In this document: piece after piece, positions 11,150 through 20,574 of the stretch
How the letters are laid out: the number at the start of each line of letters is the position of its first letter
Position numbering within the stretch: the stretch's first letter is position 1
Source of the DNA: Molanna angustata
Lineage: Eukaryota > Arthropoda > Insecta > Trichoptera > Molannidae
Length of the DNA: 64,000 nucleotides
NCBI GenBank assembly: GCA_963576475.1
Contig: OY754965.1
Span: 2,301,501-2,365,500 of the forward strand
Reading direction: 5' to 3'
The notes under the pieces: generated by a model
The model's input: only the letters and a program-made list of their open reading frames with translations
Databases searched by the model: none
Told to the model about the DNA's origin: nothing
Program-made: the position numbers and the translations under genes

Positions 11150-12605
11150 TTATGTATCTCTATAAAAACCTAAATTTTTTCGAACAAATGAATCCGAAAG
11201 TTTTTCAATGGCAACAACATGTCTCTCCATCAATGCTAGTTTTTTTTTCATGTATGCTTCTTTGATCTCGATTTTTTTTGCTAGCTCTACTAGATCTTCT
11301 TGCACGCCTCTTCTTCTGGGACGAGGCGTGGTTCTGCTATTGTGTGTTTCTTCAACTGGCGGTATAAGTATTTCTTCTGTTTCAATAAAGGAATCTTCTG
11401 TGTCATGATTACCTCCCTCCATAGAACTCTCATTGATATTTTCTCCTATTGTCCGGCATACCTCCGACTCTCTACTTTCAGAATGGCCAACAACTATTAT
11501 TGGAGTTAACATGTTAACAATGGCCTCTTCTGATTGGGTTAGCTGACTCCCTATGGATGGCCCGCCCCCAGTCCCTCTCCTCTCCCTCTGCACAGCTGCC
11601 TCTTTGGACTTGGCTTTTGACCAGAGACTTGTCTAGAAAGAATAAAACAATGATAATATTAATTATACAGTTCAACAAATCTTTATAATAAAAACACTTA
11701 AAGAATCTTATAAGTAAACACACATATTTTATACTTTAGGTTTGGACATAATAATACAGTTTAACAAATCTTTATAATAATTTTAAGCACTGAAAGAATC
11801 TTATAAGAAAACACACATATTTTGTTCTATAGGTTTGGACATTTTAATGCATAAATGTTCAAACCAACTTTTTTAAAATTATTGAGACAAGCCCCCTGAG
11901 TCAAATTGTCAAGCACTGTTCGTAATCGCTGTTGTCTACAAAATAGAAAAATTTTCTACAACAGACGGCAAATCCCATACAAAAAAAGGTTGGTTGTTTG
12001 GCACATGGAATTTGACTTAGCGCCAAGTATGTCAAATTAGGCTCTTATTATAAAGATATGGTTTCAGTTTTCATTGCTAAGCTTTCTAATTCCCAACCAA
12101 ATTGAAATCAGCTGTTTACAGTTATTTCTAACTATATTACATGACATGTGGTTTCAAACTAGAACATTATTTTTAATCCTTTTACTTGTCAACACTAACA
12201 AACGTTTTTTATAGAAGTACATAATTTTGTTGATTTACTACGTAATTTCTTCTTAAAAACAAACAAACTATATATTCTACTGGTAAGGTTTTCATAAAAA
12301 CTTGTTTTATAATTACAATAGTATAAAATCACATTTTTCTAATTTAATATAGCTGAAAACATTGTCAATCAATTTATTTAAACGAAAGACTCAAAATCAA
12401 AAATACTGCTTACCTTCCGCCAATGTAACCAATCCTTGTTAGCGCCCGGAATTGAATTAAGTTTTTCAGCTATCTCCATCCACCGCATTTTAGCCGTATG
12501 CCTTGTGAAGGTATTGGAGAACTTCCCCGATAAAAGTTCTTTTTCTCCATTCATCAATTCCACCAACATGCTTTTTTGTGCATTCGAACAATAATTCATT
12601 TTCAA
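11150..12605 (-). CDS. Harbinger Myb/SANT-like DNA-binding protein, two exons, intact
   Basis: Exon 1 (12605-12414) and exon 2 (11632-11150) join in phase 0 across a 781 bp intron with donor AAG|GTAAGC and acceptor TTCTTTCTAG, giving about 224 residues. Residues 1-64 plus the start of exon 2 form the trihelix Myb/SANT-like domain, with spaced tryptophans at about 42, 59, 62 and 68 (RWMEIAEKLN, DWLHWRK, TSLW). The GTGGGP signature seen in this family after the domain lies at about 84-89. A basic stretch (RPRRR, about 168-172) could be a nuclear signal, and residues about 174-213 form a charged helix likely to coil. In this superfamily the protein binds the transposon ends and brings the transposase to the nucleus and target. 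No stop or frameshift is visible, unlike the neighbouring transposase. The last codons and stop lie in a segment that was copied to about 9385-9410. Confidence 0.82.
11668..11845 (-). repeat. 89 bp tandem duplication in the Myb-like gene intron
   Basis: CAG TTCAACAAATCTTTATAATA at 11668 recurs at 11757 with the following ~80 bp (AAGAATCTTATAAG, ACACACATATTTT, AGGTTTGGACAT). The two copies differ by small indels. This is intronic and without evident function. Confidence 0.7.
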
Positions 12606-12906
12606 AATAATTCAAAATACACTTGTATTCGACTTTCGAGAGCGTCACAGCAATCAACAGCAATGAACGAGGAACAAAATACAAAAATTTACCATAGATT
12701 TTTGACAACCATAGAAAAAATGACAAAATAATGCATAAAAAATATTTCAAACGCATCCTAAATGCTATGTTGCCGCTACTTTCAAATGACATTTCAATGT
12801 CGAACGATTTTCAAGTCGAATGATTTCAAGAATAGACTAAATGCCCAACATACGACATTTCATTCGACATTTTTTAGGCGACATAGGCGTATGCGACATT
12901 AATCAT

Positions 12907-12928
12907 GCGAGATTGGAGAATAGACCCC
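12907..12928. repeat. Harbinger right TIR
   Basis: The last 22 bp reverse-complement to the left terminal repeat with about four mismatches (shared core TCTATTCTCCAAT versus CCTATTCTCCAAT). ATGCGACATT and CGACATTTC motifs lie just inside (about 12795-12905), mirroring the left end. Confidence 0.8.
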
Positions 12929-12929
12929 C

Positions 12930-13280
12930 TGGTGAGAAGGCGAGCCACCCCCTTTTCTGAAACTTTGTCATTGGCACTCGAGAGGGTGTCGGTTACAAGT
13001 ACATACTTATACAATACACATAGTATAGATGATTAAATTATTATTCAATCATTCACACCTCCACATACGAACGCACATACAAAGATTTCATTAGTTCGGC
13101 ATTCTTGCACAAATAATTAAATAATACTATAGAAAAGAATAAAAAATATATGAAGATAAAAATTACGCAGGAACAACAATAAGACAGATACATAAAAATG
13201 AGTAGGTTGTGGATATACTGTTCTTTATTTCAAAGACGTATTTTTAAAAGGTTCTGGGAAAAAAATACTATTTAGCCTCG
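12930..13280. other. No gene seen
   Basis: Ordinary AT-rich sequence flanking the Harbinger element. Only chance reading frames. Confidence 0.5.
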
Positions 13281-13284
13281 GAAT

Positions 13285-13352
13285 GTATGAGGATGCATAT
13301 GTACTTGTTAGTACAAGGACATATTCGTTCTTTTAAAAAAAAAACATGGTTA
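13285..13352 (+). mobile_element. 3' fragment of SINE family S2
   Basis: AGGATGCATATGTACTTGTT, then ACAAGGACATATTCGTTCTT and an A run match the tail of the S2 copy at 4858-5035. The head is absent. Confidence 0.5.
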
Positions 13353-13372
13353 TTTGTTGATTCTAGTTTTTT

Positions 13373-13606
13373 CGAGTGTCCCGTAAGAGCCGGGTAATCG
13401 AAAATACAACAGGCAACAATAACATCTGACATAGTTCAGCAATGAGGTTCACCACCCATTCTGAATGTAGTGCCTTTTTAGGTGAGACGAGACTGGTGTG
13501 TGGGTATACACATATGTGTTGTGCTCCCTTTTATAAGGCAATGCACACCCGCACACCTTTCGCTGGTTACCCTACATTGTGGGATATGCCGTGATGGTAT
13601 GTATGT
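13373..13606 (+). mobile_element. SINE family S3 copy, 5'-truncated
   Basis: It carries AGTGTCCCGTAAGAGCCGGG, CAGCAATGAGGTTCACCACC, GGTGAGACGAGACTGGTGTG, CTTTCGCTGGTTACCC and the 3' end GGGATATGCCGTGATGGTAT. It is almost identical to 25185-25412. The last ~25 bp match the 3' end of the RTE elements in this window, which suggests that RTE machinery moved this SINE. Confidence 0.75.
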
Positions 13607-13826
13607 TTGTACTAGTTTTATAAATATGAGTTTACCTCTATTTGAAGGAAGTTTTTACTATAAAGTATATGATTTTTATTTGTAATTTAAATTTTTGTAT
13701 ATTTAATAAGTCAATAAATTCGTATAGTATATAACCTATTACATAAGTTGGGGTGGATCTATATTAAATTTATTCACATGTATTCATTAAATAATGCACA
13801 GAAACTCGGTTTGCATATTATTTGTT

Positions 13827-14035
13827 GGCCTCTTCGTGGCTCAGTTGGTTAAGTATCTGACTGCTGATCCAAAGGTCCCGGGTTCGATTGTCGGTGGAGA
13901 AACATTTTTTACTTGTGTTTTCAGTCTGGATCTGTGAGACGACAAATATCGTAAGTCTCCATAATGTGGCAACTTGTTATTGGGTGCGTGTTAAATTAAT
14001 TATTTGACATAGCACCTGTTAGTTGCCAGACCTAC
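13827..14035 (+). mobile_element. tRNA-derived SINE, family S1
   Basis: The tRNA-like head is GGCC...TTCGTGGCTCAGTTGG (box A TGGCTCAGTTGG), then CTGACTGCTGATCC and box B GGGTTCGATTG (one change from GGTTCGATTCC). The shared body GTTTTCAGTCTGGATCTGTG, GTGGCAACTTGTTATTGGGT and ACCTGTTAGTTGCC follows. Four other copies occur at 15044, 28312, 45205 and 61162. The tail is lost here. Confidence 0.85.
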
Positions 14036-14690
14036 TATTTGTTTTAAAAAAATACGTTTAATGTCAACATTGACACTATTGACAGCTCATACGATTTTGG
14101 TAAAACTGACCTGGCGTGTTTTATAAGGTCTAGTCATTGAAGTGGTCTAGTCAATGAAGTCTAGTCCATGAAGTGGGGTAGGTGACTTCGAAATTCCTAT
14201 CAATGATCTGCATGCAAATGTAGGTACGTAAATTTGAGGTGTGGTGTATGTATGGACTTGTATTTCCCATATTGACTTTTGTCTTTGACGTAAACACTTA
14301 AAGCCATACTAACGGATGGAGACGAGTAATATTATTTAAATTGATGGAAATTTTATTTAAATTTACATGTTGCTACATAAATTGCATCTTTTTAATTAAT
14401 TTAATATTTACTGTTTTTTTACTTACTCTCTTAATACTCAATGAAATGACAGAAAATTAATTGAGTATGCGATTAATTAAACATTTTCAGAGGGAATTAA
14501 TATTGCCAATACCTACATACATAAAATCTGCCTTGTTTAAAAAATCTTCAAAATCAGCTAGGTACATGTATCTCCGTTTTTATTATTCATCGAGGGGTTT
14601 CAGTAGCATTATAATATAAATTGTATTTTTTAGTATTGGTAGAATTACATTCAATTCAATGTAATAACCAGACTCGCCAAATCCAGGATC

Positions 14691-15055
14691 ATGGTCAAAG
14701 CGTACCCCGATAGAAACGGGACAAAAGCGCTATGGAGAAGAGAGGTAGAATTAAAAATACATGTACAGCAAGTCATAAAAGTACGTAGACTACTGGGGTT
14801 AGGACATGTCAGCCGGATGAATTATGATCGTGTCCCCAAAAAGGTTCTTAATACCAATCCAGAGGGCAGAAGAAGTAGAGGTAGGCCCAAGCTAAGATGG
14901 CTGGATGACACAGAAGACGACATAAGGGCGATCGGAATAGCAAACTGGAGGAGAGCGGTGGAGGACAGGGACGGCTGGAGAAGGATTCTGGAAGAGGCCA
15001 TGGTCCACACAGGGCTGTAGCGGCAATGATCATGATGATGATGATTTATTTATTT
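14691..15055 (+). mobile_element. RTE-like LINE, C-terminus of pol and 3' end
   Basis: The open frame ends with a reverse-transcriptase C-terminal signature: LLGLGHVSRMNYDRVPKK, then GRRSRGRPKLRWLDD and W...AVEDRDGWRRILEEA, followed by a stop at 15018-15020. Immediately after comes a microsatellite-type tail (ATGATGATGATG), typical of RTE-clade 3' ends. The fragment is 5'-truncated; no RT core is present. A SINE (15044-15272) abuts the tail. Confidence 0.75.
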
Positions 15056-15272
15056 ATTTAATATTGTTTCTCGGGCAACTAACAGGTACTATGTCAAATA
15101 TTATTTAACACGCACCCAATAACAAGTTGCCACATTCTGGAGACTTACGATATTAATCGTCTCACAGATCCAGACTGAAAACACAATTAAAAACTGTGTC
15201 TCCACCGGGAATCGAACCCGGGACCTTTGGCTCAGCAGTCAGATATCTAACCAACTGAGCCACGAAGGCCGA
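15044..15272 (-). mobile_element. tRNA-derived SINE, family S1, full-length
   Basis: On the minus strand: GGCCTTCGTGGCTCAGTTGG (box A), GGGTTCGATTCCC (box B), the S1 body, GTTAGTTGCCCGAGAAAC, and an AAAT-repeat tail read as TTTATTTATTT on the plus strand. It is complete and close to the copy at 61162. Confidence 0.88.
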
Positions 15273-15309
15273 TGATGTTGATATATAGAGAATTATAAAT
15301 GTAAATATT

Positions 15310-15410
15310 AATTAATTTATTTATTTATTTTCATAATACTACAAATTAACTTAAATATTACAATGGAATTTATTTCCTCACTAGGCGAAGCCTGTTCTAA
15401 TAAAAATTAC
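15310..15410 (-). mobile_element. Probable LINE 3' UTR fragment
   Basis: A TTTATTTATTT tail on the plus strand is followed by CACTAGGCGAAGCCTGTTCT, resembling the 3' UTR of the LINE relic at 54475-55340 (AACTAGGAAATCCTGTTCTA). Short and decayed. Confidence 0.3.
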
Positions 15411-15504
15411 GCAATACATTTTTGCTATATTAATTATCAATAAAACTTCAAGATATAAATACCTATATAAAAAGTATAAAAGATTTAACTCATAAAAAAA
15501 CCAA

Positions 15505-15740
15505 GTGTGTTTATGAGGGTGAGGGTGTGTTTATGAGGGTGAGGGTGTGTTTGTATGCCTAAGTGTGTTTATGAGGGTGAGGGTGTGTTTATGAGGGTGA
15601 GGGTGTGTTTGTATGCCTAAGTGTGTTTATGAGGGTGAGGGTGTGTTTGCATGCCTAAGTGTGTTTATGAGGGTGAGGGTGTGTTTGCATGCCTAAGTGT
15701 GTTTATGAGGGTGAGGGTGTGTTTGCATGCCTAAGAGGTA
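15505..15740 (+). repeat. G-rich minisatellite, 38 bp unit, five to six copies
   Basis: The unit AAGTGTGTTTATGAGGGTGA plus GGGTGTGTTTGCATGCCT repeats; the first copies carry an extra internal TTTATGAGGGTGAGGGTGTG block. All G-rich triplets are on the plus strand. Confidence 0.88.
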
Positions 15741-16290
15741 TTTGTATATCTACATATATAGAAAACAATAAAAATATTATGTAGTTATGTACTCGTATTT
15801 TTTTATCTTTGCGAGTTTGTTTTGAATAAATTGTGTTTAATGCAGTAGTACGTAGGTTATAAATCTGATTTATTTCCGTGCTATTGTACAAGTTTATACC
15901 TACTATTTGTTTAATAATGTTATTCATACACACATGAGTGTTTAAAACTATCAAGTACATACATTGAAATAGGTTTGAAAAATGATGGAATTACGTAGTA
16001 CTCGCTCTTTAAGGTGCAACTTTACATACATAATATGTTTATATTACAAGTTTAGGTATATATGATAACTTGATGGTGAGGTATGTACATATATTATAAT
16101 GTAGGTAATATTTGTTGACGCACAAATACAGGTTTGCACCTGCCTGCAAAATATGTAAGTGGAAGGAGTCACTTTATGTTACTGGTCAATATAAAATACC
16201 AATCTATACAATATCATATTTTAAGGCGATAACGTAGATTTAAAAACAAAATTTACTGTGGTCTTTGTTTATATATTATACTACTGGGCA
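15741..16290. other. No gene seen
   Basis: AT-rich sequence with only chance reading frames. Confidence 0.5.
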
Positions 16291-16309
16291 AGGGCACACG
16301 CTGTACTGC

Positions 16310-16560
16310 CACAGACCTGTAATATATTGATGTTAGGTCTGCTTACACAGATATGTAATATATTGATGCTACGTCTGGTTACACATCTATAATATGTTGA
16401 TACTACGTCTGGTTACACAGATCTTTAATATGTTGATGTTACGTCTGGTTACGCAGATCTGTTATATATTGATAATTCGTCTGTTTACACAGATCTGTAA
16501 TAATATATTGATGATACGTTTGGTTACACAGATCTGTAATATATTGATTTTACGCCTGGA
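16310..16560 (+). repeat. Minisatellite, 36 bp unit, about seven copies
   Basis: The unit ACACAGATCTGTAATATATT plus GATGTTACGTCTGGTT repeats in register. Because 36 is a multiple of three it stays open in one frame (repeated LRLVTQIC-like peptide), but nothing suggests it is translated. The unit resembles the start of the LTR-like sequence at 27650 (TGTGATATATTGATGTTGCG), so it may be an expanded LTR 5' end. Confidence 0.85.
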
Positions 16561-16599
16561 TAGCATAAATCAGTATAGCCTAAAGGATTAAGTAATTAG

Positions 16600-16860
16600 G
16601 GAAACTTACGAATAAGGTGGTCGGTATTCTACGTTAGTTAGGACTGAATACACATAATGATATGAAAAAGAAAGAACTCTCTCCGATGTCATAGATATTA
16701 TAGTGAATATATTGCTCTTACATTGTGGTTCGGTATATAAGAAATTGTACTTTTACTTTTGTATGTACTTTACTTTATTGTATTAATAAATTGTGTATAG
16801 CATTGACTGCACAGTATTACTTCATTATATGGTTGATCTACCTTATATCACAGCCTTAAT
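16600..16860 (+). mobile_element. Possible degraded LTR (related to 27650-28010)
   Basis: TATTGCTCTTACATTGTGGT and a polyadenylation-like TAATAAATTGTGTATA correspond to TGTGCTCTCACGTTGTGGTA and ATAATAAATTGTGTATAAG at 27805-27975. Both follow a TGTRATATATTGATG motif. No internal retrotransposon genes or clear flanking duplication were found. Confidence 0.35.
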
Positions 16861-18360
16861 GTAGACCGCTTTTTATAAAGACTTAGATGCGTACTACAAA
16901 TTTCAATAGATTTGTTCACATCGCCTCCTATTAAATGCTTACACACCTTAAAAATAAATTGGCTCCCCTTTATCAATAAAAATAACCTTTAAAATTGCGA
17001 ATTCATAACTCCCAACTCCCTACCCCTTGGGGTAGTGAAGAGTAAAAATAATTTCATAGAATATGTTGAAACTGCGCGCGATTAACTGATTTGTTTATAT
17101 AAGCAATGAAGTATTATGTAGGCGGCAGGTGCCAAGGCATATAGTCCTCTTAATATATTATGGTTTTATTTTTAACTCTACAAATACAATTGAATGAACG
17201 AATATCGAAGGCCATCTTTTTTTTACAATATTCTAAAAATAAAATGTCAAAATAACTTGTTTTTTTTGTCCCAAATTACCTAAATGATATTTGCTTTGCT
17301 GACTTGTGTGCGTCAGAAGATGCGATTGAAAAAAAAAATGGTTATTCTCATCATCGTGTTAAAATAAGAAATAATTATAGACATATCCTTATTTTTCATT
17401 GTACTGTTTGGGAAAATTTGCATGGAGTGTTTAAATCCTACAAGGATAGCCAGCCATGCATATTATTAAAGTGTTAAAATTCGCACGTACGCATTAAAAA
17501 AGTTTTAAGTAAAAATTTTATAACGTACATGATAACGAATGCAAATGATATTCGATTTTGTAGACCGTTGTTTGACAGTGTTATATCATTTGATTTGTGT
17601 GCGAGCATCCTGGGTTCAATATACATTTTTTATAAAGTATACATATTTACTACCCATTTTTTACTAAGCAAGCAATACTTACCTGGTGTCAACCGTTATC
17701 ATTCATTGTCGACATTAATGCTCCTTTAAAATAAATGTGCCTCACATATGTGATATAATAATGTGTCAATAAATACGATTTGTTTTTCGTGATAACATTA
17801 CAAAATTTTCAGCAATTACATACATAAAGACTTTATATAAAGACAACTTAGTTGTCTGTCACTGAATCCTCCACAGTGCATGGATCAATTGTGAGTCATG
17901 TTGACGGCATGGACTTCCTTAACAGTTTGATCCTTTCCTATTTTCTCTTCCTTGATGCTGCTGGCTTTATACCTCCTAAGATTTTTTCTTTTCTTTAATT
18001 TATGTATAATGTCTTTACCATGTAACTATTGTGATACCTTATGTTTAATTTTTCAGGAATCCACTTCATGACTTCTCTACAGATAATGCCCTTACTATTA
18101 ACATGTGTTTATTTGTTATAATACCATAGAAATGAAATGAAATGAAATTATTTATTTCCATTATTTACACAACATATATATAACAATAATAAAAAATAAC
18201 TATATTTTAAAAATACTTAAACATACTATGTACCTACAATTGTGCCTATTTGGAAATTTACTGCAAAATGGTTACATGTTTTTGAATGCAAAATAATTAA
18301 ACATTAACACAACAGAAAAATAATCAGAATAATATAAAGTGATCTCTCAGTTATTTTCTC
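16861..18360. other. No gene seen
   Basis: AT-rich DNA with chance frames only. An ATGAA-type pentamer repeat at about 18130-18155 next to TTATTTATTTCC may mark a decayed LINE 3' end on the minus strand. Confidence 0.45.
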
Positions 18361-18368
18361 CCATATAA

Positions 18369-19707
18369 TCCAACTGTCGATTCGTTCAAGAGAATGAAAT
18401 TCTTTTGAAGGAAGAGGCAGTTTAAATCCAAAATGCGTGTATGAAGGAATTGTATGCAGGGTCTACTTTTTTCACGGCTTTTCCAACTTTGAAGCCAAAA
18501 ACACCAACTTAGAGGCTTCGCAGCATATATGTTCCATATACGGATTTACTCAGAATTCGCAGTAGAATATTTCGTGTGTGTGTGTGTGTGTGAGTGTGTG
18601 TCTGTGTGTATGTCCCCCCCCCCCTTATAACTTTTGATCCGCTCAATTTACAGAGCCCAAAATTTCAAAATGTATATAAAAATTGAATTTGGTGACGACA
18701 TCGCTTCATACAATTTGTATGGCAGTCCCCTATACGCAATATCTAAGAAGACTTAATAGTTTGATACGTAATCTCTAAACATACATACATACGAATATAT
18801 TTTTATTATTGCATATGCGCAAACATTGGATTTTTTTCCCTGTCGGGAGTCAAAGATATTTTTTAACAGATTTTTAATTATCATGTCACCTCACATATAA
18901 GAATTGTAGCTTTCATTATTTACAAAAAAACCAATTCTCTCAATAGATGGCGTTACAACAAAATAAATAAAAAATAATAAGATTGTTGTTCATAATTTCA
19001 CCCATAGACGGCTGTAGTAAAAATTCCTTATTTTCAAGCGAAAAGAATTTCAGTATTACAATATATAGAAGTTTCAAAATTGAATTGATAGGGATCTCAT
19101 TAAAAAGGCATAATTGGTGAACGTTGCGAAAGCGCATAAAGTGATCACGTAAACCAGCCGATGACAGGTCGTAAGCCCTGTAGGTGCCTTGATTTCCCGG
19201 TTCTCCTACAATAAATATTCCAACTTCGTCTCTATTGAGATAATTAAAAATCTGTTAAAAAATACATACATACCATCATGCTGTTTTCATATTCCGGGTA
19301 GGAAAAAAGGACTGACCTCCATACTATCCTATCTTGACATACATACCTACATATTGTGTTGTGTAGAAAACTAAATATTCAATAATTTGTATTTATGGGT
19401 TTATAGTTTGGTACTTATTCTTCAACTATACATACAGTTACATAATATATAAAGATTATGTACCAACTTAAAAGCCGGTCATCCAGGCAGGAATAAAGTT
19501 GGGCACAGTTTTAGACAACTTTATTTATAAAAAAATGAAATTATCCTTGAATATAAAACATCCATATACATTCTCTAATTTAATCAAATGATATGAGCCA
19601 TAATATTAAATAATTTGGATTTATGGGTTTATTGTTTGGTACTTATTCTTCAACTATACATACTATCGCTATCGACAGTTGGATCTCATGTGTTACATGC
19701 AACTAGT
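18369..19707 (+). mobile_element. Helitron-like (Helentron/HINE-type) element, copy A
   Basis: It starts TCCAACTGTCGATTCG and ends with the inverted copy CGACAGTTGGATC, the hairpin CATGTGTTACATG, then CAACTAGT (a CTRRT-type 3' end). A GT-rich tract followed by a C run (about 18573-18625) sits in the interior, as in non-autonomous Helentron derivatives. Compared with copies B and C it lacks ~300 bp of the middle, contains a family E repeat (19095-19240), and has the segment AATAATTTGTATTTATGGGT duplicated (19380 and 19609). No protein is encoded. Confidence 0.55.
19095..19240 (-). repeat. Dispersed repeat family E, nested in Helitron-like copy A
   Basis: The reverse complement reads TCTCAATAGAGACGAAGTTG, GGCACCTACAGGGCTTACGA, CATCGGCTGGTTTACGTGAT and AACGTTCACCAATTATGCC. 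It is the same unit as at 28039-28178 and 48045-48183. The ends carry CTCAATA in inverted orientation in the better copies. Confidence 0.7.
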
Positions 19708-19952
19708 TTAAAATTATTTATGGTTATATTGTATATAGATTCTCTATTTTATATCACTATCGTTAACAATGAAATGTCAATGCCACACAAAAAATATTTA
19801 ATTATAAAATCTTAATTTTGTTCCATTAATGCGACTACCTCAATCGGTAATGAAATTTGATATTAAATTCCTTAGTTGCCAATGGATATTGAAGAATGCT
19901 TTTGGAGGTTTCAATGATAAAAAAATAATTCATTGGCCTTTATCTTATCTGC

Positions 19953-20106
19953 CCCCCTAGACAAATTGTCATTTAGCTCCAGAAAAGAAACAAAAAAAAT
20001 ATGGAAGTGACAGTTGCCAGTCACGTGATAACTGTCACTTCCATACATTGAGTTATCTTTTCTTGTTTCTTTTCTTGAGCTAAATGACACGTTGTCTATA
20101 CGGGGA
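19953..20106. mobile_element. Foldback element, arms of about 65-75 bp
   Basis: The left arm (CCCCCTAGACAAATTGTCAT, ...TTTAGCTCCAGAAAAGAAAC, ...ATGGAAGTGACAGTT) is the inverted form of the right arm (AACTGTCACTTCCAT, ...GTTTCTTTTCTTGAGCTAAA, ...GTTGTCTATACGGGG). The central 15 bp of each arm are exact, and the right arm carries about 14 extra bases. It contains no gene and fits a small foldback MITE. Confidence 0.65.
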
Positions 20107-20170
20107 CAGGTAATCCGTTGAGACTCCTGAGACAACTGAGGCCGCGGGATCGATTCCCTATGTATTTTTT
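20107..20170 (+). other. Possible tRNA-derived SINE relic
   Basis: GACTCCTGAGACAACTGAGG followed by GCGGGATCGATTCCCTA resembles the anticodon arm and box B of S1-type SINEs. Box A is missing. Weak. Confidence 0.25.
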
Positions 20171-20574
20171 CACCGAATGCCTGAGTATCAATATTTTTTT
20201 ATAAAAAATGTATTCCAACACAGTGATACCAACCCAGACATGTATTGGTATCACTAAAATATAATAGTAAACATTATTTAGAAATTAATACCTCTAGTTT
20301 AAACAAAAAAGTACGAAAACTATTTATTTTTTGGAACAAATAAGTATGGTAAGAGGAAGTATGACAAATAATTATAAAAAAAATATCTAAACTATGGAGA
20401 ACATTAATAGTTTTTAACTTTGTATTCAGCACTTAAGGTGACAAGATTTTTGGTTTCTTTTGTGTTTGGTGGTAAACTAAAATAGCGTCATGTCCCAGCT
20501 TTTCTTTTCTGCATGCATTCTGTTTATAATAATAATTGCAACTCGCCCGAGCGAGTTGCTTTATAATTAGAATT

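Larger units (their letters stand above)
6969..12928. mobile_element. Harbinger-type DNA transposon, 5,960 bp
   Basis: The two ends are inverted repeats. The left begins GGACCCTATTCTCCAATGTC and the right, reverse-complemented, begins GGGGTCTATTCTCCAATCTC. A 3 bp CTG lies outside both ends (6966-6968 and 12929-12931), fitting the 3 bp duplications of the PIF/Harbinger superfamily. Inside are the superfamily's two standard genes in convergent order: a DDE transposase on the left (plus strand, broken) and a Myb/SANT-like DNA-binding protein on the right (minus strand, intact, two exons). Between them lie a repeat block and an 85 bp-unit satellite that probably replaced the 3' part of the transposase gene. 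Two SINE S3 fragments sit in the transposase introns. Confidence 0.88.

Noticed and set aside
16394..16591. Small membrane protein
   Set aside because: Open frame is a by-product of a 36 bp tandem unit.
17529..17729. Small gene in the 17 kb spacer
   Set aside because: Composition typical of AT-rich chance frames, with no splice or promoter context.
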